From positions 1-32,137 of the forward strand of contig JAVEPB010000190.1 in the NCBI GenBank assembly GCA_030922375.1: a DNA stretch of 32,137 nucleotides, read 5' to 3'. The notes beneath the pieces are model-generated. The model saw nothing but the letters and a program-made list of their open reading frames with translations. It made no database searches and had not been told where the DNA came from. Source of the stretch: a bacterium. Its GTDB lineage: Bacteria > UBA8248. Of this stretch, positions 1 to 8,383 are shown piece by piece (position 1 is the stretch's first letter; every line of letters starts with the position of its first letter). The translations under genes were made by a program, and so were the position numbers.

Positions 1-383
1 CCCAGATCGAGCAGCCCCGCGAAGCCGACCACGACGTTGAGCCCAAGCGCGAGCATGACGTAAATCCCGGTGACAACGAGGATATCCGTCGAGTAGCGAT
101 CCAGCCCCCAGGGCAGCGCCAGGAGCGCCAGAACAAACACCGGGGCGACTCTTTTGTCGCGCGCGAGCGCGCCGGCCCGCTCCCAGTTCCGGCCAAGGCC
201 GCGCTGCATCCGCGCGAGGGCCTCGGCGGCCGGTCCTGCCGAAAACACCGCCCGAAAGAGCTTCGACGCCAAAACCGCCAGCGCGCAGGCCGCACCGATC
301 CAGAGCGCTCCCCGCACTCCTGTAATCGGAAGCGCCAGGAACGCGAACCAAAGGCCCACGAGCGGCGCCGAAGCGAAACTCAC
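1..383 (-). CDS. livM: Branched-chain amino acid ABC transporter permease (LivM family), N-terminal part; continues beyond window start
   Basis: Minus-strand frame opens with GTG (383-381), reading VSFASAPLVGLWFAFLALPITGVRGALWIGAACALAVLASKLF..., hydrophobic, directly downstream of livH. Confidence 0.75.
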   Translation of the reverse strand, partial: MSFASAPLVGLWFAFLALPITGVRGALWIGAACALAVLASKLFRAVFSAGPAAEALARMQRGLGRNWERAGALARDKRVAPVFVLALLALPWGLDRYSTDILVVTGIYVMLALGLNVVVGFAGLLDL

Positions 384-387
384 CGCA

Positions 388-1293
388 TCACCCCCTGTCC
401 GGCCCGTCCGAGCCGCCGAGAAGCCCCTCGGGCCGGAAGATAAGGACGACGACCAGAACGCCGAACGCGAAAACATCCTTGTAGACGGCGGAGACATAGC
501 CCGCCCAGAAACTCTCCAGCATCGCCAGCAAGAACCCCCCGAGCAGCGCCCCCCTCACATTTCCGATTCCGCCGAGGACGGCCGCCGTGAACGCCTTTAT
601 CCCCGCGATGAAGCCGATGTAGTGGTTGATGAGTCCGTAGTACATGCCCACCATCACCCCAGCGATGGCGGCGAGGGCCGAGCCCACCGCGAACGTCACG
701 GCGATGACCCGGTTCACGTCCACCCCGACGAGCGAGGCCATGGTGCGATCCTGGGAGGTGGCCCGCATCGCCCGGCCGAGTCTCGTTTTTTGGATGAATA
801 CCTGAAGAGCGGCCATCACCCCCAGGGCGGTCAGCAGGATAAAAATCTGAAGCCCGCTGACATAGGCGCCATAAATCTCGAAGCCGCCGAGCGCCATCAG
901 ATTCGGAAACGCCTTGTCGCGGGCTCCCTGGGCCACCTGGACGTAGTTTTGGAGAAAGAGGCTCATCCCGATGGCGCTGATGAGGGGTGAGAGGCGGGGG
1001 GCGTTTCGGAGCGGACGGTAGGCGACGCGCTCGAGGGTGACCCCGTAGGCGGCGCAGTAGATCATGGGGATTAAAAATACGAGAACGACAGTCAGCGCGA
1101 CGCTCGTCTGGGAGATGCCCATTGAACCCAGGACGGCGAGAACGGCGATCCCGACGTAGGCGCCGATCATGTAAATTTCGCCGTGGGCGAAATTGATGAG
1201 CTTGAGGATGCCGTAAACCAGGGTGTAGCCAAGCGCGATGAGGGCGTACACCGAGCCCACGACAATTCCATTGACGAGTTGCTGTACGAACAT
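388..1293 (-). CDS. livH: Branched-chain amino acid ABC transporter permease LivH
   Basis: MFVQQLVNGIVVGSVYALIALGYTLVYGILKLINFAHGEIYMIGAY... is the typical LivH N-terminus. Confidence 0.95.
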   Translation of the reverse strand: MFVQQLVNGIVVGSVYALIALGYTLVYGILKLINFAHGEIYMIGAYVGIAVLAVLGSMGISQTSVALTVVLVFLIPMIYCAAYGVTLERVAYRPLRNAPRLSPLISAIGMSLFLQNYVQVAQGARDKAFPNLMALGGFEIYGAYVSGLQIFILLTALGVMAALQVFIQKTRLGRAMRATSQDRTMASLVGVDVNRVIAVTFAVGSALAAIAGVMVGMYYGLINHYIGFIAGIKAFTAAVLGGIGNVRGALLGGFLLAMLESFWAGYVSAVYKDVFAFGVLVVVLIFRPEGLLGGSDGPDRG

Positions 1294-1323
1294 GAACGCC
1301 CTTTCGGGATTTAATATAGAAAA

Positions 1324-1349
1324 GGGGGAAGGCCTCTCGGCCTCCCCCC
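1324..1349 (-). terminator. Rho-independent terminator/attenuator between the substrate-binding protein gene and livH
   Basis: Minus strand GGGGGAGGCC-GAGA-GGCCTTCCCCC followed by TTTTCTATATT; ~11-bp stem with one G-U, 4-nt loop, T tract. Confidence 0.8.
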
Positions 1350-1379
1350 TCGTATTACGAATTCACGCGCCGCGCCGCC

Positions 1380-2510
1380 CTAATTGATCTGGACAAATTT
1401 GCCTCCCTTGACCTGCCAGAAGACATACGGGCTCTCGAGGACGTCACCTTTTTTGTTGAACTGGAGTTCCCCGAGCGCCGTTTTCCAGGCCTTGCTCCTG
1501 AGATGCGCGGCGATCTTGGGGCCATTCGTCGAACCCGCCTCCTCGATCGAGGAGAGGATTAAATTCGACGCCACGTAGCTGTAAATCGTATAGGCGCCCA
1601 CCTCTTTCCCGAAGCGCGCGCGGTGCTTTTTGATGACGCCCTGGGCGGCCGGGATTTTGGCCTGATCCGGGGTAAACGAGAGGTAGCTCCCCTCGGCGGA
1701 CTTGCCGGCGATTTTATAAAATTCATCGACGAAAACACCGTCGCCCGAGATGAAATCGGCCTTGATGCCGAGGCGCTCGCGCATCTGCTTGACGAGTAGA
1801 ATGGCCTCGGGATGAATCCCGCCGAAATAAACGACCTCGGGGTTTTTTTGCTTCATCGCGGTGAGGACGGGCGTATAGTCCTTGTCACCCTGGATGATCC
1901 CGCTGTAGAAAACCGCCTTGACCCCTTTGCGCTCCAGGAATCTCCGGGTCTCGTTGGCGAGGCCCTGGCCGTAGGTCGTCTTGTCGTGGAGGATGGCCAC
2001 GCGCTTTTTCTTGAGCTTATCGACGATAAACGCGGCGGCGACTTCCCCTTGTTGATCGTCCCTCCCGCAAACGCGGAAGACGGTCTTCGAGCCCTGCTCG
2101 GTCAGCTTGGGGTTCGTCGAGGCGGGGGTGATCTGTACAACGCCCGCCTCGGTGTAGACGGTCGAGGTCGGTATGGAGACCGAGCTGTTGAAGTGCCCGA
2201 CCACCCCGACCACACCGGAGTTCACGAATTTATGCGCGATGGAGACGCCCTCGCGGGGGTCGTGCCGATCATCGCCCCAGAGAATCTCCACCTTCATTTT
2301 CTTGCCGCCCACGGAAACGCCGCCCTTGTTGTTCCACTCCGCCACGGCCAGTAGCGCGCCGTTCTTGAGCATCTCGCCGAAAGCGGCCTGATCGCCCGTC
2401 AGCGGGCCGGCGACGCCGATCTTGATCATCGCGGCCCCCGCCCCGCCGGGAAGCGCCACGGCCACCGCAAAGATCATAGGAAGAATCACCCGAAACGCTA
2501 ATCGAAACAT
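1380..2510 (-). CDS. Branched-chain amino acid ABC transporter substrate-binding protein (LivJ/LivK family)
   Basis: MFRLAFRVILPMIFAVAVALPGGAGAAMIKIGVAGPLTGDQAAFGEMLKNGALLAV...; signal peptide plus type-1 periplasmic binding fold. Start at 2510 preferred over 2582 because GGAGGTGTCAAATG gives an RBS. Confidence 0.93.
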   Translation of the reverse strand: MFRLAFRVILPMIFAVAVALPGGAGAAMIKIGVAGPLTGDQAAFGEMLKNGALLAVAEWNNKGGVSVGGKKMKVEILWGDDRHDPREGVSIAHKFVNSGVVGVVGHFNSSVSIPTSTVYTEAGVVQITPASTNPKLTEQGSKTVFRVCGRDDQQGEVAAAFIVDKLKKKRVAILHDKTTYGQGLANETRRFLERKGVKAVFYSGIIQGDKDYTPVLTAMKQKNPEVVYFGGIHPEAILLVKQMRERLGIKADFISGDGVFVDEFYKIAGKSAEGSYLSFTPDQAKIPAAQGVIKKHRARFGKEVGAYTIYSYVASNLILSSIEEAGSTNGPKIAAHLRSKAWKTALGELQFNKKGDVLESPYVFWQVKGGKFVQIN

Positions 2511-2573
2511 TTGACACCTCCGCTCATCCCGCCTGCTGGAGCTAAGTGATGCGATTCCGCCCGGACCAGGTGG

Positions 2574-2607
2574 TTCCGGCACGATGCCGGCTCCGGCGCG
2601 ATTCCGG
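2574..2607. repeat. Two tandem copies of a 17-bp dyad-containing unit upstream of the substrate-binding protein gene
   Basis: TTCCGGCACGATGCCGG / CTCCGGCGCGATTCCGG, each with CCGG...CCGG inverted symmetry. Confidence 0.6.
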
Positions 2608-2736
2608 CGACAACCGCGAAAAATTTATAGGCTTGGACCGAAACCAAATCCCTCAAGGAATAACGAAATAATATCATGCGGCGACGGGATGGCAAGAATA
2701 TTTCCGCCCCTCGCCAATCGACCCGATTTCTATCAA

Positions 2737-3303
2737 TCAGGCCGTTTTGACCCGCTCGATATACTCCCCCGACCGGGTGTCGATTTTCAAGACGTCGCCC
2801 TCGTTCAGAAACAGGGGGACGTTGACCGATGCGCCCGTCTCGAGTTCGGCCGGCTTGCTCCCCCCGGCGGCGGTGTCCCCCTTCACGCCGGGATCGGTCT
2901 TGGCGATGGACAGTTCGACGAAAGTGGGAAGCTCCACCGCGATGGCCTCGCCGTTATGAAACATGATGTCGCAAATCGACTCCTCCTTCAGCCATTTGAC
3001 GCCCTCGCCGATATTCTCCTTGGGCAGCGAGGTTTGCTCGTAATCGGATGTGTCCATGAAAACGTACATCTCGCCGTCGCGATAGAGATACTGCATCTCT
3101 TTTTGATTGATGTCGGGAGAAGCCACCGACTCTCCGGAGCGGAACGTCTTCTCGACCACGCGTCCCGTCTTCAGGTTTTTCAATTTCGTGCGCACGAATG
3201 CGCCGCCCTTGCCGGGCTTGACGTGCTGGAATTCGATCATGATATAGGGCGCGCCATCCATTTCGATCTTGAGCCCGTTCCTGAAATCGCTCGTCGAGGG
3301 CAT
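2737..3303 (-). CDS. efp: Translation elongation factor P
   Basis: STSDFRNGLKIEMDGAPYIMIEFQHVKPGKGGAFVRTKLKNLKTGRVVEKTFRSGE...; conserved KPGKGGAF modification loop. Confidence 0.96.
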   Translation of the reverse strand: MPSTSDFRNGLKIEMDGAPYIMIEFQHVKPGKGGAFVRTKLKNLKTGRVVEKTFRSGESVASPDINQKEMQYLYRDGEMYVFMDTSDYEQTSLPKENIGEGVKWLKEESICDIMFHNGEAIAVELPTFVELSIAKTDPGVKGDTAAGGSKPAELETGASVNVPLFLNEGDVLKIDTRSGEYIERVKTA

Positions 3304-3333
3304 TCGCCTCCCTCCTCCTTGCTGAATAAATGC

Positions 3334-4404
3334 CTATAAAACCGCCAGATCCTTTGAAATAGAGCGGGTGAGATTTTCCCTTCCTTTTTCCGTTACGGCC
3401 ACCATGTCCTCGACGCGGACGCCGCCCCACCCCGGAAGGTAGATGCCCGGTTCAACCGTCACGATCATGCCGGGCTCGAGGCGATCCTTCACGCCGGGCG
3501 CCACCCTCGGCCCCTCGTGAATCTCGAGGCCGACGCCATGGCCCGTTCCGTGGCCGAAGAATTTCCCGTAGCCAGCCGCCCGGATCACGCTTCGGGCGGC
3601 TTCGTCCACCTCACCGCCCGTGGCCCCCGGCCGCACGGCCCCGACCGCCGCCACCTGCGCCCTCAGGACCGTTTCGTAGATTTCGCGCCCCTTTCGCGAG
3701 GGCTTTCCGAGGGAAAATACCCGGGTGGTGTCCGCGTGATAACCATCGACGACGGCCCCGTAATCGATGGTGATCAGATCGCCCCGCTTCATTTTCCGCC
3801 CCGAGGCCACCCCGTGGGGCAGCGCGCCGCGCGGACCCGAGGCGACGATAATGTCGAAGGCCGCACCCGAGGCCCCCAGGCGGCGCATCGCCACCTCGAG
3901 GGCGAGGGCCACCTCCTCCTCGCGCACGCCCGGGCGAATCGTCTTGGCGATCTCGCCCAGAGCCTCCCCGTTCACCCTCGCCCCCTTCCGCAGAAGGCGA
4001 AGCTCCTTCTTATCTTTAACAAGCCTGAGGCGGCCGGCGATGTCCCCCACCGGTTTCAGCCGAATCCCCTTCGCCTCGCTTTTGAGGCGGATAAAAAGAC
4101 TGTAGGAAAGCGCCCCCTCCTCGAAGGCGAGAACCTTCACCCTCCGCTTTTTCGCCTCGGCGGCGGCTCCCGTGATCGGATGATTGTGCTCGACGCGGCG
4201 GAAGGATTTATCCACCTGCCGCGAGGCCTGGGAGCGGTACCTGAAATCCGTGATGAACACGGCGGCCCTCGGCGTCACCAGACACCCGCCCGATGAGCCG
4301 GTGAAGCCCGTCAGGTAGCGCACGTTCCGGAGATCGGTCACCGCAAGGGCGGGAATCCCCTCTTTTCTCATCAGCCGCCGGAGGGCGGCCAGACGCCCGC
4401 TCAC
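3334..4404 (-). CDS. Xaa-Pro aminopeptidase/dipeptidase, M24 family
   Basis: Creatinase/M24 motifs: DYGAVVDGYHADTTRVF, GHGTGHGVGLEIHEGPRV, VTVEPGIYLPGWGGVRVEDMV. Confidence 0.93.
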   Translation of the reverse strand: MSGRLAALRRLMRKEGIPALAVTDLRNVRYLTGFTGSSGGCLVTPRAAVFITDFRYRSQASRQVDKSFRRVEHNHPITGAAAEAKKRRVKVLAFEEGALSYSLFIRLKSEAKGIRLKPVGDIAGRLRLVKDKKELRLLRKGARVNGEALGEIAKTIRPGVREEEVALALEVAMRRLGASGAAFDIIVASGPRGALPHGVASGRKMKRGDLITIDYGAVVDGYHADTTRVFSLGKPSRKGREIYETVLRAQVAAVGAVRPGATGGEVDEAARSVIRAAGYGKFFGHGTGHGVGLEIHEGPRVAPGVKDRLEPGMIVTVEPGIYLPGWGGVRVEDMVAVTEKGRENLTRSISKDLAVL

Positions 4405-4898
4405 AGATCCCCGCTGGGGAATTCGGCGCCCCTGACGTTGAGATCGATCGCCGCGCGCAGCGCCGAGAGATATCCGTAGAGCCCCAGTCCGATGAACGTG
4501 CCCGCCGCGACGGGACCGATCATCGAGAGGTGGCGGAATTCCTCGCGGGTGAGGACATTCGAGATGTGCACCTCGTAGACCGGAAGATCGAGGCCGCCGA
4601 TGGCGTCCCGGAGGACGGCGCTCGTGTGGGTGTAGCCGCCTGGATTAAAGATGCAGGCGGCGCACTTTCCCCCGGGGGCCTTGCCCGGCTCGGGGGGCAG
4701 TGCTCCGGCGGCGCGCTGGAGGGCGTCCACCAGCTCGCCCTCGACGTTGGACTGAAAGCTCTCGAGTTCGGCCCCTTCGGTTTGGGCGGCCTCGCCGAGA
4801 GCGGTCTCGAGGCCGGCGAGCGTGGTTTTACCGTAAATTTCGGGCTCCCGGGTACCGAGGAGATTCAAATTCGCGCCGTTGAGCAATAGAATACGCAC
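4401..4898 (-). CDS. aroQ: 3-dehydroquinate dehydratase, type II
   Basis: MRILLLNGANLNLLGTREPEIYGKTTL...NPGGYTHTSAVLRDAI...EVHISNVLTREEFRHLS. Confidence 0.96.
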   Translation of the reverse strand: MRILLLNGANLNLLGTREPEIYGKTTLAGLETALGEAAQTEGAELESFQSNVEGELVDALQRAAGALPPEPGKAPGGKCAACIFNPGGYTHTSAVLRDAIGGLDLPVYEVHISNVLTREEFRHLSMIGPVAAGTFIGLGLYGYLSALRAAIDLNVRGAEFPSGDL

Positions 4899-4999
4899 CG
4901 GATTTCCTTCCGAAAATTTAACCGTGGCCCTTGCGAGGGGGATGGTAGGCCAGCCGCCGCCGGAGCGTCAACGAGAGGGCGGAGGCATCCCCGGGAGCG

Positions 5000-6109
5000 C
5001 TAGCTCCCGCCCCCCGCCGGCGGCGCGCCCCCCGCCAGCGCAGCGCGCCAGCCCGAGGGGGGGACCTCCAGACCCGTGGTCACACTGCCGATCCTGTCCA
5101 TGAGGACGAATTTCGGCATCCCCTTTCGCGTCTTTTTGTCGCGGGCGAGCGCCGACCGGAGCGCGGCCGTGGCGGGGGGCTTTCGCAGGGCCACAGGGAG
5201 GCCGAAGCGCTCGAGCAGGGCCACCAGCCGCTCGGCGTCGGGCGCGCCGCACTTCCCGGCCGAGACCGAAAGACGGGCCGCCGCCGCCATGCCGATGGCG
5301 ACGGCCTCGCCGTGGTACAGGCTGCTCGAATAACCGGCCAGCATCTCGACGGCGTGGCCGAGGGTGTGGCCAAAGTTGAGCGTCTCGCGCACCCCCGCCT
5401 CGCGCTCGTCGGCCTCGACCACCCGCGCCTTGATCCGGCAGTTCAATGCCACCACCCGCTCCATCACCCCCGCCTCGCGTCGCCGGACGCGCGCCGCGTT
5501 TTTCTCGAGAAACGAGAACAGGCGGGGGTCGGCGATGGCGGCGTGCTTGACGACCTCGGCCAAACCGGCGCGGTAGTGGCGCTCGGGCAAGGTGCGGAGA
5601 GCGGCCACGTCGGCGATCACGGCGGCCGGCTGGTAGAAGGCGCCGATGAGGTTCTTTCCCGCCTTGTGGTCCACCGCCGTTTTCCCGCCCACGGCGCTGT
5701 CCACCAGCGCCAGCAGTGAGGTGGGCACCTGGATATAGGGGAGGCCGCGCAGATAGGCCGCCGCTGCGAATCCGGCGAGGTCGCCCACCACGCCGCCGCC
5801 CAGCGCGACGACGCCGCAACCGCGCTCTATCCGCAGCGCCGCGAGGCGGTCGAAGAGTTTCGAGAGCTGGGCAAGCGATTTGCTGCGCTCGCCCGCTGGC
5901 ACGGCGCAAAGCGAAGCGTCGCACCCGCCGCGCCCGAGCGCACGGAGAACCCGCTCGCCCAGGATCGGAGCCACGTTCCGGTCGGTGACGACGAGCGCCC
6001 GCCCGCCCGGAAAAAACCGCTTCGCCGCCTGACCGAGGCGGCCCAGGGCGCCCCGGCCGATCGAAATCGAGTAGCTCCGCTCCCCCAGATGGACCCGGAC
6101 GCTTCTCAT
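5000..6109 (-). CDS. aroB: 3-dehydroquinate synthase
   Basis: ALGGGVVGDLAGFAAAAYLRGLPYIQVPTSLLALVDSAVGGKTAVDHKAGKNLIGAFYQP; ETLNFGHTLGHAVE. Confidence 0.96.
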   Translation of the reverse strand: MRSVRVHLGERSYSISIGRGALGRLGQAAKRFFPGGRALVVTDRNVAPILGERVLRALGRGGCDASLCAVPAGERSKSLAQLSKLFDRLAALRIERGCGVVALGGGVVGDLAGFAAAAYLRGLPYIQVPTSLLALVDSAVGGKTAVDHKAGKNLIGAFYQPAAVIADVAALRTLPERHYRAGLAEVVKHAAIADPRLFSFLEKNAARVRRREAGVMERVVALNCRIKARVVEADEREAGVRETLNFGHTLGHAVEMLAGYSSSLYHGEAVAIGMAAAARLSVSAGKCGAPDAERLVALLERFGLPVALRKPPATAALRSALARDKKTRKGMPKFVLMDRIGSVTTGLEVPPSGWRAALAGGAPPAGGGS

Positions 6110-7161
6110 GCGGCCGCCAGCGCCTTATAGGCGAGCCCCGCCCCGACGGCGGCGACGGGCGAGAGGTTTTCCACGAAATCGGGGTCGAACAAATCCTTGG
6201 GAATCTCCACCCGGCGGAAAGGCTGGGCGAGTTCGACCGGCACGTCGAGCGAGGCGGCCAGATAGGCCGGAAGCCCGTCGAGATGGACTCCGCCGCCGCT
6301 CAGCACCATCCTGTGAATTTGATCCTCGGGGTGAACCTGGGCATGCATCTGAAAAGTCCGGCCCATCTCGCGCGCGAGGCGCTCGACCTCGGCGCGGATG
6401 GCATCGGCCACCGCCCGGGGGCTCGGCGAGGTCCGGGTCCCCATCTTGATCCCCTCGGCCTCGAGCCGAGTAACGTTCAAGCTCTCCCCGATGGTCTGGG
6501 TGATCCGGGATCCGCCGAAGGCGATCGAGCGCGTCATCAGGGTCCGGCTTCCCTGGATAATGTGAACCAGCGTTTCGGACGCTCCCACGTCCACCAGCGC
6601 GGTCGGCTCGCCGTCTTCATCCACCCCCGAGAGGGCGAAGGCGCTCTCGATGGCCAGCATGTTGAGATCCACGAGCATCGGCTCGAACTTGAGGTGCTTG
6701 AACAGATCGATGACGTCGCCGATCGCCTTTCTCTTGACGGCGATGACCAAATATTCGTCCATCGTCTCCCCGTCCACCTCGACCTCCCGGAGCCGCTGGC
6801 GCCGGAGACGCGTCTCGTCGATCGCGAAGGGGAAAATCTGCTCGGCCTCGGCCTCGACGGCCTCCTCGAGCGCGAGGCCGCTGGCCTGCGGCACCTGGAT
6901 GGTCTTGGCGATCGCCGCCTGACCCGATATACCGACCGCAACGCGCTTTTCTTTTAATTTCTCGGCGCTCACCAACTCCTCGACCGCCCGCATGACCTCC
7001 TCGACCTCGCGCACCTCGCCATCGGCGATGGCCCCGTGGGCGAGCGAGGCGATCCCCAACCGCCCGAGGACAAGGCCCTTTTTCCCCCGGGTGAGCTGAA
7101 CGAGCTTGACGGCGTGGGAGCCGATGTCGATAGCCAGCGGGAAGCTTTTTTTTCCGAACAC
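6106..7161 (-). CDS. pilM: Type IV pilus assembly protein PilM
   Basis: MFGKKSFPLAIDIGSHAVKLVQLTRGKKGLVLGRLG...; actin-like ATPase, PilM family organisation; 4-bp ATGA overlap with aroB. Confidence 0.9.
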   Translation of the reverse strand: MFGKKSFPLAIDIGSHAVKLVQLTRGKKGLVLGRLGIASLAHGAIADGEVREVEEVMRAVEELVSAEKLKEKRVAVGISGQAAIAKTIQVPQASGLALEEAVEAEAEQIFPFAIDETRLRRQRLREVEVDGETMDEYLVIAVKRKAIGDVIDLFKHLKFEPMLVDLNMLAIESAFALSGVDEDGEPTALVDVGASETLVHIIQGSRTLMTRSIAFGGSRITQTIGESLNVTRLEAEGIKMGTRTSPSPRAVADAIRAEVERLAREMGRTFQMHAQVHPEDQIHRMVLSGGGVHLDGLPAYLAASLDVPVELAQPFRRVEIPKDLFDPDFVENLSPVAAVGAGLAYKALAAA

Positions 7162-7186
7162 TTTTCCAGGCCAGGGCGGGAGAATT

Positions 7187-8209
7187 TTAGTGAATGTAGA
7201 GCGGAACCCAGGTAAACGTGAGTAACATCAATATCATACACGAATAACCCAGTAAAATCCGCCCCTTTCCGATGGATTCCTCCATATCCCACACCGGGTG
7301 GCGCCGCCGCCCGATAAAAAGGGCCACCGCCGCCCAGAGAAGCCAACCGGGCCACCAGTAGGACATGACGACCAGTACCGCGCCCACCCCGTTCGAGATG
7401 GCGCGGTGCCACCTGCTCATCAGCGAGAAGACGATGTGCCCGCCGTCGAGTTGACCCGCCGGTATCAGGTTCAGCGAGGTGACCAAAAACCCGCACCATC
7501 CCGCGAAGGCTACCGGGTGAAGGGTCACCACACCATCGAGGCCCTTGGCGCCGAACGCCGTCCAAACCGCACCCTTGAAAAGCAGGGAGGAGCCGAGTCC
7601 CAGCCCGGTTCCGCCGCCACCGCCGCCGCCTCCCGGGGTAACAATCTCCGACATCGAAAGACCCACCAGGACGGCCGGCAGGGCCACCGCCATTCCGGCC
7701 AGGGGACCCGCCACCGCGACATCCATAAGGGCCTTTCGGCTCAAGATCGGGCTCTTGATGCGAATGACGGCCCCGAATGTGCCGAAAAGAGTCGGGGCGG
7801 GAATAAAATAAGGGAGCGTGGCCTCGACCCGCCAGGCCCGGCTGGCGAAATAGTGGGCCAGTTCATGGGCCCCCAGAATTAAAAGCAGCGTAAAGGAAAA
7901 AGGGAACCCGGCCAGGAGAAAGGAAGGATGTGCCCAAATATCTCCGGGCAAAAAACCCCGCTGCATGGCCCCGGCCAGGAGCGTGGTCATCCCGGTCAGC
8001 AAAAACAGGATCGCGGGGAACCAGATTTCGGCGCCACGGAAATGAAACAGCCTCCGAATCCCCTCTAATAGTAATGAGGCGAGTCGCCGGACCGAGGCGA
8101 GCCGCCGGGCCGAAGCGGTCCGCCGGGCCGGGGCGAATCCGTTTTGACGCTGAACGGCAGGAGGCCATTCGAGCGGTTTCGGCGGCCTCCCGGCGGGATT
8201 GAGATTCAT
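7187..8209 (-). CDS. Site-2-protease-like membrane metalloprotease (M50 family)
   Basis: LILGAHELAHYFASR (HExxH) and NLIPAGQLDGGHIVFSL (NxxPxxxLDGGH), multiple TM segments; ATG at 8209 chosen over 8335 (upstream part is unlike the family). Confidence 0.85.
   Translation of the reverse strand: MNLNPAGRPPKPLEWPPAVQRQNGFAPARRTASARRLASVRRLASLLLEGIRRLFHFRGAEIWFPAILFLLTGMTTLLAGAMQRGFLPGDIWAHPSFLLAGFPFSFTLLLILGAHELAHYFASRAWRVEATLPYFIPAPTLFGTFGAVIRIKSPILSRKALMDVAVAGPLAGMAVALPAVLVGLSMSEIVTPGGGGGGGGTGLGLGSSLLFKGAVWTAFGAKGLDGVVTLHPVAFAGWCGFLVTSLNLIPAGQLDGGHIVFSLMSRWHRAISNGVGAVLVVMSYWWPGWLLWAAVALFIGRRRHPVWDMEESIGKGRILLGYSCMILMLLTFTWVPLYIH
8076..8135. repeat. 18-bp tandem repeat (three units plus a partial) within the M50 protease N-terminus
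   Basis: GAGGCGAGTCGCCGGACC / GAGGCGAGCCGCCGGGCC / GAAGCGGTCCGCCGGGCC; encodes RRTASA-RRLASV-RRLAS. Confidence 0.8.
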
Positions 8210-8383
8210 GGGCGCTAGGTCCTCTCTCGCGTCATGGGCCGAGACTACCCCTCCCGCCCCCCAGCGCGCAAACCAGCGCCCCCCGGGGCGGCTTTTCCCG
8301 GTTTTACAGGGTGGGGGCCCTTTCCGGCCCCGCAACAGGAACTCATATGGGCAATTGACCCATTCATACGTATTATGGTGGCC

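Noticed and set aside
8330-8383. Sigma70 promoter TTGACC...TATTAT upstream of the LpoA-like gene
   Set aside because: Spacing is only about 10 nt and the -10-like box lies almost on the start codon.
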